NCBI GenBank assembly: GCA_029204225.1
Contig: MU832178.1
Location: forward strand, 1 to 64,000
Length of the DNA stretch: 64,000 bases
Reading direction: 5' to 3'
Origin: Diphasiastrum complanatum
Lineage: Eukaryota > Streptophyta > Lycopodiopsida > Lycopodiales > Lycopodiaceae
The stretch's first letter is position 1. Each line of letters starts with the position of its first letter. The position numbers and the translations under genes are program-made. This document shows positions 1 through 43,047 of this stretch, in pieces. The notes beneath the pieces were generated by a model. That model ran no database searches, was not told the origin of the DNA, and worked only from the letters and a program-made list of their open reading frames with translations.

Positions 1-345
1 TTGCCACGCAAATCCCATCTTCAGCTCTATCTGCATCCGCCATCTTTCACAGGTACCCTCTATTTGTATCCGCCATCTGTATCCGCTATTTGTATACACC
101 ATCTATATCCGCGATTTGTATCTGCCATCTGTATCTGCTATTTGTATATGCCATATGCATCCGCCATCCTTCAACTCGATTTGTATTCGCCATCTTTCAC
201 AGGTACCCTATGTTTGTATCCGCTACTGTACCTATTAGTTCCCCATCCACCCACCAGCAATAAATAGTTCCATCCCACTATAAAATTTGAATCCCCCCGC
301 TTGTATCCGCCATCTACTTTCATTTTCAATCTATCATACTACGTT
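1..345. repeat. degenerate 12/24-bp minisatellite
   Basis: The DNA is built from variants of GTATCCGCCATCT and GTATCCGCTATTT arranged head to tail. A longer unit containing CATCTTTCACAGGTACCCT occurs twice, near 42-60 and 191-209. The open frame across it is a by-product of the repeat and has no recognisable protein. The array may begin before the window. Confidence 0.7.
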
Positions 346-690
346 TTTGCATCAAATTCCATCCGCAACGACCACCTTGTTTTTTCTTTTTACTGCATCT
401 GCCACCCTTGCTCTGCTTTCTGAATTTTTTGAATTCGTCTGGCTTTCCTGAATTTTTTTGAATTCGTCTATTTTTTCAGTTCTGAATTTCGAGGTGCTAG
501 CTTTGGCATGCCATACGTACCTTGCTGTCCGTGATGGACAACCACGATGGACAAGAGGGTCATCTGCTTTTCATGTACTTACATTCTAAGATCATCCGTG
601 GGTGGATACTATCTAGTGATGGACCATAAACCCTATGCTATCTTTTCACATACTTTTTCACATCAACATCCTCCTCCAACCAACGATGGA
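346..690. other. no recognisable gene
   Basis: T-rich sequence with two copies of a GAATTTTTTGAATTCGTCT-like segment near 421-465. No coding or RNA signal was seen. It may be the decayed 5' part of Copia element A, whose gag becomes recognisable at about 690. Confidence 0.4.
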
Positions 691-1092
691 AGGATGGACG
701 ACACACACAAATTAACTCTTACTAGAGTTATCACTATGTTGCTGCAAGAAGACAATAAAAGAAGTCAAAGACACTCCGTCTACTTCCTCCTCTCAGGCTC
801 TATATGTCAACAAAGACTCTAAGCGACAGAAGCAGAAAAGCTTCAAGAAGCTGCAACGAATCAGAAATAGACTTAAAGTCGAGCACAATCATCAGATCCA
901 CAATTGAAGAAGGAGATGTTTTGTAGGTATCACAATAACCATGAGATCAAGGAATGCCGAAATCTCCAAGCGAAAAACGCAACCAAGCAACCTGATCAAC
1001 AAGCAAACACAGTTTCATCATCTCCCCGGGTCAAAGTGGACGAAGGCGCATTCATGGCCAAAGATCAAAGCACATTTTTGGATGATTCATGA
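691..1092 (+). pseudogene. Copia A gag remnant with zinc knuckle
   Basis: Around 715-775 a frame reads LTLTRVITMLLQEDNKRSQ, like the end of a Copia gag (UBN2) domain. After a frame change, 904-955 encodes FCRYHNNHEIKEC, a degraded CCHC nucleocapsid knuckle in which the second Cys is His. Stops at 820 and 905 separate the parts. The family role is packaging of the element RNA. This copy cannot make a full protein. Confidence 0.6.
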
Positions 1093-2390
1093 TTTCTGGA
1101 TTCTAGAGCAACTCAACATATGACCAATCAATGTGAGATCTTCAACTCCTACATGCCTTACAACACGAAGAAATTTGTTCATCTTGGTGACAAATGTACA
1201 CACACTATTGAAAGTGAACATACTGTAAGATTGCGATTCCAACATGATCAATTAAAACTACTATCAAAGGTCTTATATGTTCCTAGACTCTCTACAAATC
1301 TGTTATCAGTAAGTAGAATTACAAATTTAGGTCATAAGGTAGAATTTGAATCTGATCAATGCAAAATTGTTGATAGGAGTAATAAGATCCTTGCACTCAG
1401 CAAGAGACAGAGTTATTTATATAGATTGGCACATTACTATTCTGAGTCTAGTCAAGTCTTGAAAACCTATGTTCTAGTCAATAAAGCACTATTATCATCG
1501 CTTAGGACACTTGAATTATGCATCTATTTTGAACATGTCCAAACAATCTACGGTACTTGATCTCGACTATCCTTCTGGTAAGGTCGATCTCCCTGTATGT
1601 CATAGTTGCATCTTTGGAAAGCAGACTAGGATTTCTTTTAGATCAAACCATAGACATGCAGCAAAAGATCTGTTAGATGTTGTTCATACATATATATGTG
1701 GACCTATGAAAACTCCCTCATTGCTAGATGCAAAGTATTTCATTACCTTATTGACGAATTCTCCAAAAGAACAGCTGTTTATTTCAATAAACATAAATCA
1801 GAGGCTTTCATCAAATTCAAACAATTCAAAGAGCGTGTTGAGAATCAAACTGGCAAACGAATCAAAGCACTGAGGTCAGATAACGGGGATAATACATCTT
1901 CAAGGATTACTGCCTTCACAACGGCATTGAGCAACAATACATCACTTCCTATTCGTCTCAATCAAATAGTCTTGCTGAGAGAAAGAACAGAACCTTAGTT
2001 AAATCGGCAAAGTGCATGTTATCACATGCAACACTTCTAGAGTGCTTCTGGACTGAAGCTGTTTCAACAACAATCTATATTCAGAATAGATGCTTTACTA
2101 AAGGCCTCTCAGACAAAATACCATTCGAAGTTTGGGCAGGTACCAAACCTTTTTTTATCAAACTTACAAGTTTTTGGATGTACTGCTTTTGTGCAGGTTC
2201 CTCATGATCTCAGAAAGAAGTTCGACTTCCAAAGTATTAAATGTGTTTTCATCAACTACACTACTTAAGATCAAGCCGAGTCGAAGATATTCACTAGCTG
2301 GGATGTCATCTTCATCGAAGATCAGTTTCAAGACCTCAAAGGAAAGGGTAGTCCCCATGTAGCCGACCTTTCAGATTCTCCTGACGCTTT
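1093..2390 (+). pseudogene. Copia A protease-integrase remnant
   Basis: The protease active site, normally DSGAT, reads DSRAT at about 1096-1110, so the catalytic glycine is lost. A frame from 1120 contains the conserved VLYVPRLSTNLLSVS segment. The integrase zinc-binding part (CHSCIFGKQ) lies near 1595-1630. The first catalytic Asp region reads VHTYICGPM, where HxD has become HxY, near 1683-1710. LRSDNGD follows near 1869-1890. The region ends with the Copia linker (WDVIFIEDQF, near 2299-2330). At least three frame changes make it non-functional. Confidence 0.75.
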
Positions 2391-2439
2391 GAACTGGAAT
2401 TGTGTTTCGCGACTAGTTCGCAAATAATTTGCGACAAAT

Positions 2440-2880
2440 TATTTGTTTGCTAATTTTTGATGCTTTATTGTTTGGCTATGTAATCATTGTAGTACTGATG
2501 ATTCCAAAGTTAGTTACTATAAGATCAAACGTGATTTCTATCACTATTGTTTTGTTTGAAATTGGTAGACGTAGTCATGCATTGTGAAAGAGGAAGATAG
2601 TTTATTCCGCCATGCACGAAAAGTTTTCTTTCAGACACTCGAATAATTTTCATTCGTTTCTTTTTGAGCTAGACCTATCTTTTGCACACCACTTTCCGAC
2701 AGATGCTTTCACGCATTGATTCTTTCTTTCAGACAGATTGTCAATAATAGGTTCATAACCTTTACAAATTGTGATTATCCTTGTGAAGCACGCGGTTACG
2801 TCTGCTATTGTTTTGTGCTCACCTACATTATTGACCTATATATTTCGTTATACTTAATCTGATTACAACTCTGTTGGTTC
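2440..2880 (+). repeat. LTR-like fragment inside element A
   Basis: This non-coding stretch replaces the first half of reverse transcriptase. Its segments ATTGTTTGGCTA, GTAGTACTGATGATT, AGTTAGTTACTA and GTAGTCATGCAT match, in order, the reverse complement of the LTR of element B (about 9540-9700). I read it as a decayed LTR piece of the B family inserted in, or recombined into, element A. The similarity was judged by eye. Confidence 0.55.
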
Positions 2881-2893
2881 TACGTTTAGATTT

Positions 2894-3970
2894 TTGTCAA
2901 TACTGCAATGCTTTTCTATGTTCAGTCTGGCCATTGGTTTTATTCCAAACTCAGTAGACTTGAATGTTTACTTCAAATCTGTATCAAAATACTTCATCAT
3001 CATCACTCTCTACGTAGATGATACACTCTTATTCAGTAATAATCTGAATTTGATGAATGATACAAAATGCATGCTGGCCAAGGAATACAAGATGACTGGC
3101 TGACATGGGTCCAGCCCACTATTGTCTCAGAATTCAAATTCAACGAGATCGACCCAACAAACTGATCTTTATCAGTCAACAACGATATCTCAACAACGTG
3201 CTGGAAAAGTATGGAATGGCCAACTGCAAACCCAGTCTCTTTACACTCGACTCTGGACTAAAGCTATCAAAGGAACAGTCTCCTCAAACTGAGGCAGAAA
3301 AGGAGGAGATGAAGCGCTACCCGTTTCAATCCATCATCGGCTCACTGATGTACGCAATGATCTGCACGAGACCAGACCTTGCATATTCGATCAGTACACT
3401 CAGTCAGTTCCTGTCAAATCCAAGCATAGCTCATTGGAAAGCGCTAACAAAGGTCATGAAATACATTCAAGCGACGACAACTCTCAACATCTGCTATGGA
3501 GGCAGCCAAACTGCCAATATCCTTGAAGCCTACACAGATGCGGATTGGCTAGGAGATGTCGACACCGGAAAACCAACTTCTGGATTTGTATTTTTATACA
3601 ACCAAGGTCTGGAAGCAGACCTCAGTTGCATTATCATCAACAAAATCCGAATACATAGCTGTCACAAATGCAACCAAAGAGGTGATCTGGCTTAGGCAAC
3701 TGCTTGCAGACCTCATCCTTGCACAACCACTTCCTACAACAATCTATTGTGACAATCAAAGCACAACAACGCTATCTCTCAATCCGAGATTTCACTCTTG
3801 AAGCAAACATATAGAAATCAGGTATCACTACCTTAGAGAGAAAGTGCACAATAAGAAAGTAGTTTTGATTTTCTGTAGAACAAATTACACGCCAGCAGAT
3901 TACTTCACAAAGGTTCTATCAAAAGAGCAACATCTCAGATTTAATGATATGTTAAATCTGAAGATCAAAG
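2894..3970 (+). pseudogene. Copia A reverse transcriptase (C-terminal half) and RNase H remnant
   Basis: 2940-3100 encodes the YVDD active-site region (ITLYVDDTLLFSN). 3105-3690 covers the reverse transcriptase-RNase H connection, including CTRPDLAYSISTLSQFLSNP and the RNase H start AYTDADWLGDVDTGKPTSGF. A frameshift near 3600 moves the rest into the 3556-3801 frame (ALSSTKSEYIAVTNATKEV, TIYCDNQST). Then KHIEIRYHYLREKV and the tail up to the stop at 3988 follow. The family role is copying RNA to DNA and degrading the RNA strand. The N-terminal fingers are absent. Confidence 0.8.
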
Positions 3971-3988
3971 TTTTTCAGGATCCACATT

Positions 3989-3997
3989 AAGGGGGAG
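3989..3997 (+). promoter_or_regulatory. polypurine tract of element A
   Basis: AAGGGGGAG lies directly before the TGTTAG start of the 3' LTR. In LTR retrotransposons this tract primes plus-strand DNA synthesis. Confidence 0.75.
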
Positions 3998-5085
3998 TGT
4001 TAGATTTTTATGCTCAGCCTTAAACAAATCGTTCAAAGTAATGAGCATCCTGAAAAATCGAAGGCCGACAACATATTTTAAGGCCTTCACATTTTTTCCT
4101 TTGAGTTTTTCCTATGACTTAAAAATCATTTTTTAGGTACCTTCGTCTTTTTTCGCCTTTTTCGCTACTTAGCGAAAAATGCGACACACTGGCCAAGTGG
4201 CTAGAATACCTTAGAAATCAATTTTAAGGCACCTTCGGCTTTTTCGCTCCATAGCGAAAAATGCGACACATTGGCCAAGTGGCCAGAATACCTTAGAAAT
4301 TATTTTTAAGGCACCTTCGGCTTTTTCGCTCCATAGCGAAAAATGCGACACACTGACCAAGTGGCCAGAATACCTTAGAAATCATTTTTTAAGGCACCTT
4401 TGGCTTTTTCGGCTTTTTCGCTCCATAGCGAAAAATGCGACACACTGGCCAAGTGACTAAAATACCTTAGAAATCATTTTTAAGGCACCTTCGGCTTTTT
4501 TCGGCTTTTTCGCTCCATAGCGAAAAATGCGACACACTGGCCAAGTGGCCATAATACCTTAGAAATCATTTTAAGGCACCTTTGTCTCGGCCAGATTTCC
4601 TTCATCACCAATGACACCACTCGCAAGTGGTTGAGGCTCCTTAACAAATGGAGCAATATCGTCTTCAGAGGGGCCCAAATTACCCACCTCTTGAAACTCA
4701 TCAGGAAAAACTGATATATCATTTCGAATTTTTGCTGACCAACTTCGCCAATGGATGAGTAACCCTAAAACAACTGGACAAACAAATATCCCAAAGGCGG
4801 TTGATGGTTATCAACTTTTGTACATATGCAAAGACTGGCATAAATAGCCTTAAAGGCTTGTAAGATATTTCCTCTCTTGTAAATCTCTATATTAGCTGAA
4901 ACAAGCTATGTAAGTGTTAATCTTTGAAAAATCTCTTTCAGTCAGAGTTATCTGTAGCCAGCGTTATCACGCTCAGCAAGCTGAAGTTATTACTTCAAGC
5001 GATTTTACTCACTGTTGATATTTTTTATCAGAGTGCAAGTTTTGTCTCACTACTGCATCGTTCATTTGCGCAAACTATAGTTGGT
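3998..5085 (+). repeat. 3' LTR of Copia A
   Basis: It starts TGTTAGATTTTTATG right after the polypurine tract. It contains a tandem repeat (4124-4590), a TATA-like CATAAATAG near 4838 and a T-rich putative R-U5 region. The exact 3' end is not visible because no second LTR or target duplication was found, so 5085 is an estimate. Confidence 0.5.
4124..4590 (+). repeat. ~82-92 bp tandem repeat within the LTR, five copies
   Basis: Five units start near 4124, 4216, 4297, 4379 and 4471, with a partial sixth near 4562. Each has a TTAAGGCACCTTCGG start, the near-palindrome TTTTTCGCTCCATAGCGAAAAA, then GCGACACACTGGCCAAGTGG and ATACCTTAGAAATCA. Unit lengths differ through an extra CGGCTTTTT block in the fourth and fifth copies. 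The position in U3 suggests a repeated regulatory segment, but that is inference. Confidence 0.85.
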
Positions 5086-6590
5086 GCCGTGGGTATTAGG
5101 GACCACCTTCATTCAAGGGTATCAGGTGCTTGTGAGCTTACGCTTATGCTTGGAGCTTTCAATTGCCAATGTCCTTGGATTGAAGGCACTCCACTATTTG
5201 CTGCCCCTTGCTACTTAGGCTGGTTGAGCCATTACAAATGTAGATTGCCGCTTGCCCACTTCCTTGTTGACAAGTATCAAACTTTCTCTTGGATGCCATT
5301 TTAGTTTGAAAGGTTTGAAGGCTATAAACGTACTTCCAATTTGAAGTTGGTTGCAAATGAAAGGATGCTTGCTACCTACACCTTACAAGAATATCATGCC
5401 AAGTGCTCCAGAGACACAAGCAAAAATGTTCATGTATAATTTTAGGATCAATTTTTTTTTGACTTTTTATAACAATTCTTTAGTGGACAGTTAATAAAAC
5501 GATAACACATAGCACATGAAAAATTTGATAGAACGTGCACGTGGATAGCAAATGACGGGCTGCCACATAGCACATGCACATTCTGTCAGTTTCATTTTTG
5601 CCCATCATTGGCTGTCCACATGCACATTCCATCAAATCTATTTTAAAAAATAAATAAAAACGAAAATTAAAATTTTTCACACAAAATGTAAAAGTCCAAA
5701 TAAAGCCCTAAAATAATAGCTACTAAAGTACACCGAGGCTTGACTTTCTTTGGGCCTTTCACAATCGTCAGGACTCGGCTGGGTCCTTGGGCTCTTGCCG
5801 CAGTTGGCGGGATCTCACCCTTTGGGTGTCCGCCTCCCAAGATGGGGGCTTCCCCCCTAGAAAGAGACAAAATGAACAAGATGTGTGCAGGAGGACCCAG
5901 GTGAGCGTGACATGTAGGAGTGTCCTGATGGTCCAGAATATAAAGTTGCTTCTAGCAAATATAGGGCCAACACGTGGTACACCCCCCCAAGGGGGCAGGC
6001 ACGTTGTTTAGGGCTCCGAGAAATGGTCTCTCATTCATTCATTCATTCATTCATGAAACGTGAGTTATCGTGAGGCGTGACTTGGATTCCCTAAGCGAAT
6101 GGCATATGCTATGGATGATGGATCGACCGACCGAGCGCAGGGTTTAATCATGAGTAGTTAGAGAAGGGGAAGCAGGAAGCATCGTCTCAAGAGGAATCTG
6201 GATCGCGATGGTGAAACAGATTTCGAAACAAGAGCGAAAGAAAGGGAGGTGAGTGAGCGAGGAGAAATGAGGATTTGCTGTACGGAATATGTGCGAAGAT
6301 GGATAGGAATTTAGGCAGGAAAGAAGCTCAGCTGTGTGCCTGCCTTCATCCCCTTTTCCTGATTGTAGAACATCGGAGTTTGTTTGGAATACCCCGGGCA
6401 AGCTTCGTACAGCCCTGGACATAGGAAACATTTGCGTAATTTTGTTTATTCGGTCGCAACCACGGTCTACGTCTGGTCACATTCCCGTACCCCAGCTGTA
6501 GCTGAAATTGTGAAATGTCAGCTACCTTTTTACTTTGTGAAACCATTGTAGCCAACCATTGTAGCCTTATAATTATCACAAAGAGCATTT
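5086..6590. other. upstream region of the host gene, no gene seen
   Basis: Several short open frames occur on both strands (for example 5159-5356 minus, 5787-6011 plus, 6144-6431 minus), but none has a recognisable domain. The region 5730-6010 is GC-richer with CCCTTTGGG and CCCCCCAAGGGGG patches. The host gene promoter should lie toward the right end. TTATAATTATC near 6563 is the best TATA-like string, which is weak evidence. Confidence 0.4.
6031..6054. repeat. (TCAT)6 microsatellite
   Basis: Six perfect TCAT units lie about 1.2 kb upstream of the host gene start codon. Confidence 0.9.
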
Positions 6591-7223
6591 AATTTCTCAA
6601 CAGCGATTGGAATTTTCGACATTCTACTTGTTTTGAGAATCATCTCTCAATCCTTCAGTTTTGGTGAACCGTCTTCTTTCTATTTTTGGAGAAGCCTTTT
6701 CCACTGCTAATGTAAGTTTCAAACCCTAGCAAGCTGCGCAGTCAGTCGGGTATGCCTCGTAGTCGAGTTCCGAAAGAAGGTCTCTTACACAAACTAAAGC
6801 TTGTCACCAAAAGCGTTTGTGAAAGTCGAATCTTCTGCGTGTCTGCTAAGGAGACAAAAGTATAGTGTGTTTCTTATTCTTAGCTCAATATAGTTAACTT
6901 GATAGTAGATCTGTGTTGAGCAAGTTCTTTCAGATCCTTTGTACTCGTGAGAAAGAGTTAGTTGGATGTCGATTTCTTCCACTATCAGCACGTTTCGTAT
7001 GGGCAAGGTCTTAAGCATTTTGAAATTTATTATCCGATTTTAGATACTAAGCATCACTCACAGTTTTCCCTTCTCTTCTAGAGACACCTGAGCTGGGCCT
7101 GCTGTGCTTTCCGGATTACATCTGCCCCGATTAGTGTGGATCGTGCTGGAGAAAACTTTTTCACTTCCTCCAAAGTCGGAATCATATGTTGAAAGTGAAT
7201 AGTTGATTCCAGTTTGTAGCAGC
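6590..7223 (+). other. putative 5' UTR with a 370-bp leader intron
   Basis: A consensus-like donor AAT|GTAAGT at 6711/6712 and a strong acceptor (TTTTCCCTTCTCTTCTAG, ending 7081) would remove 6712-7081 and join a T-rich leader to the segment carrying the start codon at 7224. A leader intron is common in plant genes. The transcription start is not determined, so 6590 is an estimate. Confidence 0.45.
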
Positions 7224-38199
<30,976 letters not shown>

Positions 38200-39060
38200 C
38201 CACATTCATATAGCTCAAAGAACATCAAACATGACACTGCTCAGGATGGAAAAATATCATTTGTAGAAATGTAGGTGTTTGGATGCCGTCCAAATGTTCA
38301 GCTTCCTGCACCATATGTCAGCAGACAATCAGGTTATCAAAGAAAACAGCAAACATCAGTCATATGTTCTTCTATCTTTTTCAGCAGAAACATTTTATGG
38401 GGTTATTTCAAGAGACAGGTTTTCTAATGGTGAGAACATTCAACACCTTTTATTTTCCTTGCATGTGAGTTGTATGACCCGGCTTAGTTTTCTTTGAGAG
38501 GTCACTCCTCGAGACTCTAGTTATGAATTCTTCAATGGATTGCAAAGAGCTGCCTTGGTACAATCTCCAGAGCCCAACACAACTTGCTTCAAGAAGACTG
38601 CCATTTCGTGCCAGTGACAGATGCCTTTGAATGTACCTGGATCTTTCAAAGACAAGGGAAGATGCATGGCAAAAATCTCGAAATGTGTTTCGATATTCCA
38701 TCTGTGCCTTACCTTATGTTATTGGTTTCCGTTCCATCATATCAAAAGAATGTCCAGCAAATCAGGCCACACCCATCAGCGTGCTAATAAAAAAAACAAG
38801 TGGAGAAAGATCGCTTAGCTAGCGAAATTGAGTGCGTTGATGCTCCGTAGCTGAAGTTATGGAGAATATTTTTTCTTATAGTTGGAAACTCGTAGGCTCT
38901 AGCAGGTTAAATGATTTGGAAGGATATGCCACAATGGTTTTTGGTACTGGTATCATAAAGAGTTGCTAGAGCTAGCCAGACTCTTTATATATGTAACAGG
39001 TGTCCTTTTTGTTATGTTAGCTCACTTCGAGCTAATAAATGCCATGTTTCTGGCTTTTCA
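38200..39060 (+). other. 3' UTR and downstream flank of the host gene
   Basis: Untranslated sequence follows the TGA at 38197. AATAAA-containing strings at about 38786 (CTAATAAAAAAAAC) and 39033 (GCTAATAAATGCC) are candidate polyadenylation signals. Nothing else was recognised, and several short frames here are not convincing. Confidence 0.45.
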
Positions 39061-42000
39061 TTCAAGTTCTTGAACAAAAGAGATGGCCATTTATGGCCTT
39101 AAATGTGTACCCCTTTTTGGTTTTTCTTGTAGCAAGGTTGTGTTCTTCTGGTGACTGCTGAGAGTGGACAAAAGATGGAGAAAAGGGCATTTTTTATGAT
39201 AAGATGCTAGTGTTCTAGTGCTGATGGTTTCTGTTTACTTAAGAGTACTTGTCTTAATAGCACAGTTCAACTGTTTCAACTGCATTAGACAATGAAAAAG
39301 AAGTTTGATTGACATCATTCAAATGTTCCAATTGCCCAGCCCAGCAAATGTGACCTGTTGGCTGAGATGCCCTTCCTTTCCTCGTGTCAAATTTTGGAGT
39401 TCGATTGCACTCAGGTGCATCCATAAATAAGAACGTTTGGATTGTAACGTATTGAGGCAATGCATTTTGTGGTGACCTTACCAACAGGTAAAATGGCTGT
39501 AAATTTATGGCAATGATGTTAGGCTAACCCATATTTGAACAACCATTGTAACTGGTGGAAAGGTCACTAGAAAACCCTTTGACCCAAGTGTAAAGGATAT
39601 CAAGACCCTCTCTTCTATGATAACTATGGCTGAACTTTCTTTTAATAGACCACATTGATTTTTGGGATTTTATGCCCTATAATTTGCGAGGAAAATTCCT
39701 TAATGACTGTAATCTGCTTTCAACATTTCCTTATGGCAGGCAGGTGATGTCTCTTTCTCTGCTCAGAATTTACCCCTATAATTTCAATGGCTTGTAAAAA
39801 AACAGTGAGAATCTGAGTTGATTCATCCAAACTGGCAGCTACAACATTCTCTCTATAGATTCTGCAGGAATGCAGATCTTTGCATGATTTAAAATCCTTC
39901 ACATCATTGTGCGCTCCCAATTTTGACATCTATTATAAAGAGATTTGGTTATCAGGCTTTTCTGGAAACTTTGGAATGAGCCAATCAGTCTACGTGTAGC
40001 TCTTCAAGAAAGATGATTAGTTGTTTGCTGTGCTAAAATAACTCTCATATTTTCCTGGCTAAACTAATTCAAGTCAATTTCTACAAGCTTTTCTACAGGG
40101 GCCATCCCAGGCAGTTTTTGTATATTGACCTTAAGCATGAACTTTTCATGCGAGCTCTTATTTATCTAGTTGTGTCAAACATTTTTGAGCTTCATACAAC
40201 ATAAGAAGCTAGAAAACTACCGATTCTGGGGTCCAGGTAGGAGGTCTGTAGCAACTGGAATCTCTGCTCATATGCAGGTGACTACAACAATACAATCTTC
40301 AGCTTTTTCTAAAGTTTGAAATCTGCTCAAGCCTTCACCATATTCAATTAAGGCTCTGCTATATGGCACGTTGCAAGGATTTGGATTTCGAGTTTAAAAC
40401 TCTGTTTTTCTTTTTGGGTAAGAGCAGTTTTTGATGCAAAAAATAGAGATGTTAATTCCAAACTCCTAAGTGAGATACTTTTGGAGTTTGCAAAGATTTT
40501 GTGCATGATGGCCTTTATTTTGTTGTAACTGGTGACAACACTGGTACAACCTTTGTTAAGAGTATTTTTGGTACTTGATATTTCATTGCCTTTTTGCATT
40601 TTCAAAACCTTTCATTGGTCAATTTCAACATTACTACCCCCCCCACCCCCCTTTCCCTCTCTCTCAAAAGGAGGTCTTTTCCACTTATGCATAACTACAG
40701 TTTTGTGAGGAGGTAGTAGAGTAGCAGCAGCTACCAGCTATAGCAACTGCATCTCCACCTACAACTAGTACATGCAACCATTATTTCATGTAATTTCAGT
40801 AAAGTTAATAAAATAGTCGTAATTGAAGGCATAGTTACTAAAGCATAGATGAGAGTCAAAAGCAGATTTGAGGAATGTAGTTTCCTGATTCTACCTCCCT
40901 TGATTCTCTTGTCAGGCCAGGTTCGAATTGGAAAACAGTTCGAACTTGTCTTGTCCATTTTTCCATTTTTTTTTTTCTCTGATGTACAAGTCATATATTC
41001 ACTGTAGTATGTATAGATACTCAATAGCTAAACAATTTCCTCTAAATTTACAGATATCAGGATAATCAGAGGATAGATCTCTTGTGACCTATCACTTGTA
41101 GGGCCTAGGCTGTTGTATACGGTATCAAAACATTTAATATAATGACCCAAGTTTAAGAAAACTGCAGTAAGTTGTAACCCTAATACCTATCCTGGCCCCT
41201 ACCACCTGGATACAAGGATCTGCTTGCTAAGGAGTCAGGAATTAGGAGACTGTGGACATTGGAGTTGGAACTTGGAACTTGGAACTTGGAACTTTCAACG
41301 GGCCACTTGGAACTTACGCCCTAGGTAGTAGGGTTCCCGGTTTAGGACCCAGGAGTACACTGTATAACTAAAATTTGAGCTCTGAGCTCAGAGCTCTCAG
41401 CTGATAATACTAAATAGTGACTAGTGAGTCATGACCACTGACTAGTGACTAGTCAGTGGTCACTAGTCAGTTTGAACTCTGAGCTCAGAGCTCTCAGCTG
41501 ATAATACTAAATAGTGACTAGTGACTCATGACCATTGACCAGTGGCCATTGACTAGTGACTAGTCATGACTTACTAGTCTCAGTTTGAACTTTGATATGG
41601 ATTCTGGAATCTATTATCTGGATAATGGATTATGGTAGCTAGGTAGAGTCCTCAGTCTAGACCGTAGGTACCGTACTAGGACGGTAGGACCGTAGATTGT
41701 AATTTGTAATTTTGTTTCGAAGTTGAAACTTGAAAGTTTCAAAGTTGAAGTTCAAACTTATTTGCAAATTGCAATGTCGATATCGGACTCCGGAGAAAAG
41801 AATAAACAAGAAGGTTATGACAATGTTTGAGTCTCTTTGAGAAAGCCAAAAAAATTTAGGTTAGAAACTTAGATTCATCATTCAACATTGAACATTCTAT
41901 ATGTAACATAAATTATAATACATTAAATACCAAAATCAAAATTGTAAAACCATTAGTAAGTACTGAACAGTGAATCTTGATATTAGATAATCCGAAATCG

Positions 42001-42595
42001 ACTAACATTAATGATTAAACAGACTACTACAATAACCAGTTAACCAGTTAACATCAGGAATAAAAAATTAGAATCCAAAATATATCATGATTCATAACAA
42101 TGAACAATATAATAGTAAATACATATGCCAGGTGCCTCATGAGTCCAGTCACCGATGTAATGCCACATGCGACATGTTTGATGATAAACCATGATGTGTA
42201 AACAGCTCAAGAGCCAATGCCATCTAGTGACATGATACATCTACAGACTACAATCTACAATGTACAATGAGCAGTGAGCACTTTAAGCTCTCCTATGCAT
42301 GAGTCTCCTCCCGCTAGTGTTGTGGAGTCTGCTGTGGTCTCTCGAGTGGCAGCTGCAAAATCCTCATCGGAGGCAGGGCCTGCAGAGGTATGATGCCCCT
42401 CATCCTCACCCCACCCTCCTCGAACCCCTTGTACCCCCTCAAACGTAACAAATGTGCCCTGATGCTTGTGGGCCCTCCAATGTAAGAGGGTGACAGTATC
42501 TTCAAGTCCATCTCTTCGTGCCCGATGTGCCATAGGTCACAGTGATGGTGACGTGATCCCACAAGGGATCCCTATCCCTCGACATGGTCACTGGT
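39061..42595. other. gene-poor region with short duplications
   Basis: No coding sequence or element domains were recognised. A (GGAACTT)4-like run lies near 41265-41295. A ~97-bp duplication with palindromic words lies at 41374-41590. A C-rich patch (40637-40655) is present. Frames near 42255-42562 on the minus strand have no known domain. Confidence 0.45.
41374..41590. repeat. ~97-bp duplication rich in palindromes
   Basis: Two direct copies begin at 41374 and 41471. Each starts TTTGA(G/A)CTCTGAGCTCAGAG and continues CTCTCAGCTGATAATACTAA and ATAGTGACTAGTGA. Within them GAGCTCTGAGCTCAGAGCTC and the TGACTAGTGACTAGTCA family are self-complementary, so each copy can fold back. Confidence 0.8.
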
Positions 42596-42731
<136 letters not shown>

Positions 42732-42951
42732 ACGAGTCTCTAATATCTATGTAGTATACTCTAAATTCTAAATTTTAAATTCTAATATGGTTTCTAACCC
42801 TAACCGCTAACTTCTATCTAGTAACTCGGACTAACTCCTAAGTTCTAACTTCTAGCTAAGTAGTAACTTGTAAGTACCTACTACCCACGTCCCACACCCC
42901 TCTCACAATGCCTAGGCCCCACACTGAACCCCATCAAGATTCAAGTTTCAA

Positions 42952-42993
42952 CACACACACATACACAAAATGTCACGCACGCACGCACGCACG

Positions 42994-43026
<33 letters not shown>

Positions 43027-43047
43027 AAAATCTCAAGACTCACACAC
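42952..43047. repeat. (CA)n/(GCAC)n/(CG)n microsatellite, left part
   Basis: CA units surround (GCAC)5-6 and a short CG run (42973-43026). The last five bases, CACAC, form the left target duplication of element E. The array resumes at 47809 on the other side of that insertion. Confidence 0.9.

Larger units (their letters stand above)
690..5085 (+). mobile_element. degenerate Ty1/Copia retrotransposon A
   Basis: Pieces of gag, protease, integrase, reverse transcriptase and RNase H lie in the canonical Copia order on the plus strand. They are followed by a polypurine tract (3989-3997, AAGGGGGAG) and an LTR starting TGTTAG at 3998. Frameshifts and stops break every domain, and the first half of reverse transcriptase is replaced by LTR-like DNA (2440-2880). 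No 5' LTR is visible. The linker before reverse transcriptase (about 2295-2390) closely matches that of element B at 12190-12290, so A and B belong to related families. The right end is an estimate. Confidence 0.8.

Noticed and set aside
1-345. CRISPR-like or coding array at the window start
   Set aside because: Units are degenerate, contiguous and without unique spacers of constant length. This is a minisatellite in a plant genome.
6144-6588. Minus-strand frames upstream of the host gene
   Set aside because: No domain or splice support; the region is more simply promoter-side intergenic DNA.
7203-7223. Earlier start of exon 1 at 7203
   Set aside because: The codon there is TTG; the first ATG in the frame is 7224.
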